Positions 41,193 to 43,924 of a stretch of DNA of 43,924 nucleotides are shown piece by piece. The notes under the pieces were generated by a model that was not told the origin of the DNA, did not search any database, and saw only the letters and a program-made list of their open reading frames with translations. Where the stretch lies: the NCBI GenBank assembly GCA_030430495.1, contig JAUIKM010000017.1:72121-116044 (forward strand), read 5' to 3'. Each line of letters begins with the position of its first letter. Positions within the stretch are counted from its first letter, which is position 1. The DNA comes from a bacterium (lineage in GTDB: Bacteria; Bacteroidota; Ignavibacteria; Kapaibacteriales; UBA7675). Position numbers and translations under genes: made by a program.

Positions 41193-43619
41193 ATGAACCA
41201 GTCCATCCGATTCCGCCTGTTGACGACAATACAACGTTGCACGCGGCTGATCTGCCTGCTCGCGCTTTTTCCCGCGGGCGCGGCGGCGCACGTGACGCTC
41301 GAATTCGAGGTAAAAGCCGAAGACGACAAATCGGCAGTTGTCGGCGCGACAATAAGTCTGCCGGCGGAAGGCGAAGGCGCGGTGAGCGACAGGGACGGAC
41401 GCGCGCGCGTGGACCTGCACGATATGAACGCGGGCGCGGTTGAGGTGCGGGCCACGCACATCGGCTTTAACACGCTGGAATTCACGCTGGAGCTGCCGGC
41501 GCGCCTGGCGGAAGGCCAGATTGTCAAACGAAAAATTCTGTTAACACGCGCGGACGTGCAGACGCCCGAGATTCAGGTGGTGGGCCGCAGACGCAAACGC
41601 CCGCGGGAGGAAAATCCGGTGCTCGTGGGCGAGACGGATTATCGCCTGTTTGAATCGATCCAGGCGGCCAGTCTGGCGGAAGGCCTGGCTTATCAACCAG
41701 GCTTGCGGCTCGAGAACAACTGTCAGAACTGCGGTTTTTCGCAGGTGCGTTTAAACGGACTGGACGGCGCGTATTCACAGATTCTGATCGACTCGCGTCC
41801 CGTATTCAGCGCGCTCAACGGCGTCTACGGTCTGGAGCAGATTCCGCCGGCGATGATCGAGCGCATCGACGTGATCCGCGGCGGCGGCTCGGCGGCGCAG
41901 GGCGCAAATGCCATCGCCGGAACGATTAACATTATCACGCGCGACCCGGTGGAAAACACGGCGCAGATAGCGACAAACACCGCCCTGCTCAACGGCGAAG
42001 CGCTCGACAACACGCTGAGCGTTAACGCAGCTTTGAGCAGCGACATCATGCCGGTGGGCGTGCACGTGTTTGGATTTAAACGCGAGCGCGACGACTGGGA
42101 CGCCAACGGCGACGGCTTTACGGAAATCACGCGGCTTTCAGGCAGTTCCTTCGGGCTGCGTTCCTTCTACAAGCCGTCGGACTTTTCGCGCGTTGACCTG
42201 GAGTTTCACAGCATCGAGGAATTCCGGCGCGGCGGCAATCTGCTCGAGCGCCCGGCGCACCAGACGGACATTGCCGAGCAGCTGGACCACCGCAGCTTCG
42301 GCGCTTCATTAAACGCGGAGACGTATGCGGCCGACGACCTGCTGCTGGCGGCGTATGTTTCGCTGCAATCGACACATCGCGAGAGTTACTACGGCGGCGG
42401 CGGCAACAGCGACGACCCGGCCGAGCGCGCACGGGCGGCCAATTTCTACGGCAATACGGACGACCTGAGCGTCGTGGGCGGCGCACAGGCCGGACGCGGC
42501 ATGCAGTGGTTCGGCCGGAGCGTCAACCTGGCGTTCGGGGTCGAGTGGCAGTTCGCCGCGGTGGAAGATCGCATGCCGGGATACGAGCGTTTAATTAAAC
42601 AGGACGTCGCCACGCTGGCGGCCTACACACAACTGGAGTGGCAGTTTTCACAGCAGACCACGCTGCAAACGGGGCTGCGCCACGACCGCATCGACCTGCA
42701 GGGCGCATATCTCTTCGGCGAGGACCTGCCTTTCAACACGGAGCGAGTGTTTAATGTCTGGTCGCCGCGCGTTAACATTCTGCAGCGCCTGGGCGAGGAA
42801 TGGAGCGTGCGCGCCGGTTACGCGCGCGGTTTCCGCGTGCCGCAGGCTTTTGACGAGGACCTGCACATCGAGACGGTCGGCGGCACGGCGCAGGTTGTCA
42901 TGTTCGGCGACGACCTGCGGCCCGAGCGTTCGGACAGCTTCACGGCCTCGTTCACCTTCCGGCGCGACGACCTGTCGCTGACGGAGTGGAACGCCACACT
43001 CGAAGGATTCGCGACCTTCCTGCACGATCCTTTTGTCAATGAATTTACCGGCCGCACGCTGCCGCGGAGCGGCGCGACGGTGACGGCCAAACGCAACGGC
43101 GCGGGTGCGACGGTGGCCGGTTTCAACTTCGACCTCGAACACGCGTTTAACACTTCGCTCGCGGCGCAGATCGGCGGCACGGTGCAGACAGCCGCATACG
43201 ATGCGGCGGGCGGCGAGGTCGTACTGGAGGAGCGCGACGACGATGGAGTGTTAATTCGCGAGATCACGAGCGGCGACATACTGCGCACGCCGCAGGTTTA
43301 CGGATTTCTGTCGATCATGTGGTCGCCCGACGCGCGGCAGGACGTGGCGGTAACGGGCGTTTTCACGGGGCCGATGTGGACGCCGAACGAGCGCCTGGCA
43401 GAACTGGTACGCACACCCGCGTTCATGGAGCTCAACATACGCGCGGCGCGGAGATTTCGCTTCAGCACGGACCTGACTCTGGAGCTGGCGCTGGGCGTAC
43501 AGAACGTCTTGAACAGTTTTCAGGACGACTTTGAAACGGGCCCGGAGCGCGACGCGGGCTACGTATACGGCCCGACGCGTCCGCGCAGTTTTTTCGGCGG
43601 TTTAAAGCTCTTGTGGTGA
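41193..43619 (+). CDS. TonB-dependent outer-membrane receptor
   Basis: The protein has 808 residues. Signal peptide to about residue 32 (...LALFPAGAAA). Residues about 34-115 form a carboxypeptidase-regulatory-like domain (VVGATISLPAEGEGAVSDRDGRARVDL). The plug (about 140-250) contains SQVRLNGLDGAYSQILIDSRPV, MIERIDVIRGGGSAAQGANAIAGTINIIT and a CxxC (Cys177, Cys180, in NCQNCGF). The remaining ~550 residues are barrel strands; the last ends RSFFGGLKLLW. It imports a metal chelate or other ligand with energy from TonB/ExbBD, none of which is in the window. Three metalloregulator-like operators lie in its promoter region, favouring iron, manganese or a similar metal. Five of five Leu TTA codons precede A. 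Confidence 0.9.
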   Translation: MNQSIRFRLLTTIQRCTRLICLLALFPAGAAAHVTLEFEVKAEDDKSAVVGATISLPAEGEGAVSDRDGRARVDLHDMNAGAVEVRATHIGFNTLEFTLELPARLAEGQIVKRKILLTRADVQTPEIQVVGRRRKRPREENPVLVGETDYRLFESIQAASLAEGLAYQPGLRLENNCQNCGFSQVRLNGLDGAYSQILIDSRPVFSALNGVYGLEQIPPAMIERIDVIRGGGSAAQGANAIAGTINIITRDPVENTAQIATNTALLNGEALDNTLSVNAALSSDIMPVGVHVFGFKRERDDWDANGDGFTEITRLSGSSFGLRSFYKPSDFSRVDLEFHSIEEFRRGGNLLERPAHQTDIAEQLDHRSFGASLNAETYAADDLLLAAYVSLQSTHRESYYGGGGNSDDPAERARAANFYGNTDDLSVVGGAQAGRGMQWFGRSVNLAFGVEWQFAAVEDRMPGYERLIKQDVATLAAYTQLEWQFSQQTTLQTGLRHDRIDLQGAYLFGEDLPFNTERVFNVWSPRVNILQRLGEEWSVRAGYARGFRVPQAFDEDLHIETVGGTAQVVMFGDDLRPERSDSFTASFTFRRDDLSLTEWNATLEGFATFLHDPFVNEFTGRTLPRSGATVTAKRNGAGATVAGFNFDLEHAFNTSLAAQIGGTVQTAAYDAAGGEVVLEERDDDGVLIREITSGDILRTPQVYGFLSIMWSPDARQDVAVTGVFTGPMWTPNERLAELVRTPAFMELNIRAARRFRFSTDLTLELALGVQNVLNSFQDDFETGPERDAGYVYGPTRPRSFFGGLKLLW

Positions 43620-43655
43620 GGACGGGTTTAACATTTGGCGTTCGCCGGCCGGCCT

Positions 43656-43924
43656 GACGTTGGGGACCTGCGCGTTGTATGCCTGCGGATTGACGTTGGG
43701 GACCTGCGCGTTTTATGCCTGTGGATTGACGTTGGGGACCTGCGCGTTTTATGCCTGCGGATTGACGTTGGGGACCTGCGCGTTGTATGCCTGCGGATTG
43801 ACGTTGGGGACCTGCGCGCTTTATGCCTGTGGATTGACGTTGGGGACCTGCGCGCTTTATGCCTGCGGATTGACGTTGGGGACCTGCGCGCTTTATGCCT
43901 GTGGATTGACGTTGGGGACCTGCG
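43656..43924. repeat. 36-bp tandem repeat, at least 7.5 units
   Basis: Units start at 43656, 43692, 43728, 43764, 43800, 43836, 43872 and 43908 (cut by the window end). Each begins GACGTTGGGGACCTGCGC; variation is confined to bases about 20-22 (TTG, TTT or CTT before TAT) and one C/T further on. The repeat abuts the TonB receptor gene (36 bp after its stop). One plus-strand frame is free of stops in all seven complete units, but no start or protein context is visible. Confidence 0.95.

Noticed and set aside
43656-43924. CRISPR array at the right end
   Set aside because: The 36-bp units are contiguous with no unique spacers, and no cas genes are present; it is a plain tandem repeat.

Overview
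The window is a chromosomal segment of a didermic (LPS-type) bacterium, most likely of the Bacteroidota/Chlorobiota (FCB) group. The reasons are two large secreted proteins with type IX secretion (T9SS) C-terminal sorting domains, many lipoproteins and outer-membrane barrels, a Kdo transferase, LptB, a SusC/CirA-style TonB receptor with a carboxypeptidase-regulatory-like N-terminus, and a PD40-OmpA protein. Base composition is about 58-62% GC in the parts I counted by hand. No tRNA, rRNA, IS element or prophage gene was recognised.

Layout. 1-2.1 kb: end of a Kdo transferase gene (waaA), then a lipoprotein with pentapeptide-like repeats and membrane segments. 2.3-8.0 kb (minus): a T9SS-exported VCBS/UnbV protein, a lipoprotein, and a T9SS-exported beta-propeller protein. 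8.0-10 kb (minus): aspartate kinase coupled by a 4-bp overlap to an unknown protein. 10.3-16.1 kb: envelope glycan genes (two GT4-like, one GT9 heptosyltransferase-like, one membrane GT2) plus a barrel protein. 16.5-20.5 kb (plus): a Tudor/CarD-like small protein, ribosomal protein S21 with a clear terminator, then two GT2-TPR glycosyltransferases. 21.2-22.8 kb: a barrel protein and a lipoprotein. 23.0-28.3 kb (minus): a three-gene envelope operon (barrel, lipoprotein, PD40-OmpA). 28.6-36.4 kb (plus): a two-gene defence-type operon. 36.8-43.6 kb: a small barrel protein, lptB, a lipoprotein HtrA protease, a stand-alone HsdR_N-like nuclease-fold protein, and a TonB-dependent receptor behind an array of three operators. 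The window ends inside a 36-bp tandem repeat.

The most interesting unit is the pair at 28.6-36.4 kb: a PLD nuclease-SNF2 helicase followed by a very large adenine methyltransferase whose C-terminus carries a Schlafen-type AlbA_2 domain. The pair contains modification, translocation and two possible nucleolytic activities, resembles a reduced DISARM or large restriction-modification system without DrmA/DrmB, and has an AT-rich, apparently exchanged target-recognition segment. Other signals worth attention are a genome-wide excess of TTAA-centred words (GTTAAC, TTTAAAC) that dictates use of the rare Leu codon TTA, a family of hairpin repeats built on a CC-TGA-GG loop, and three operators at exactly 22-bp spacing upstream of the TonB receptor.
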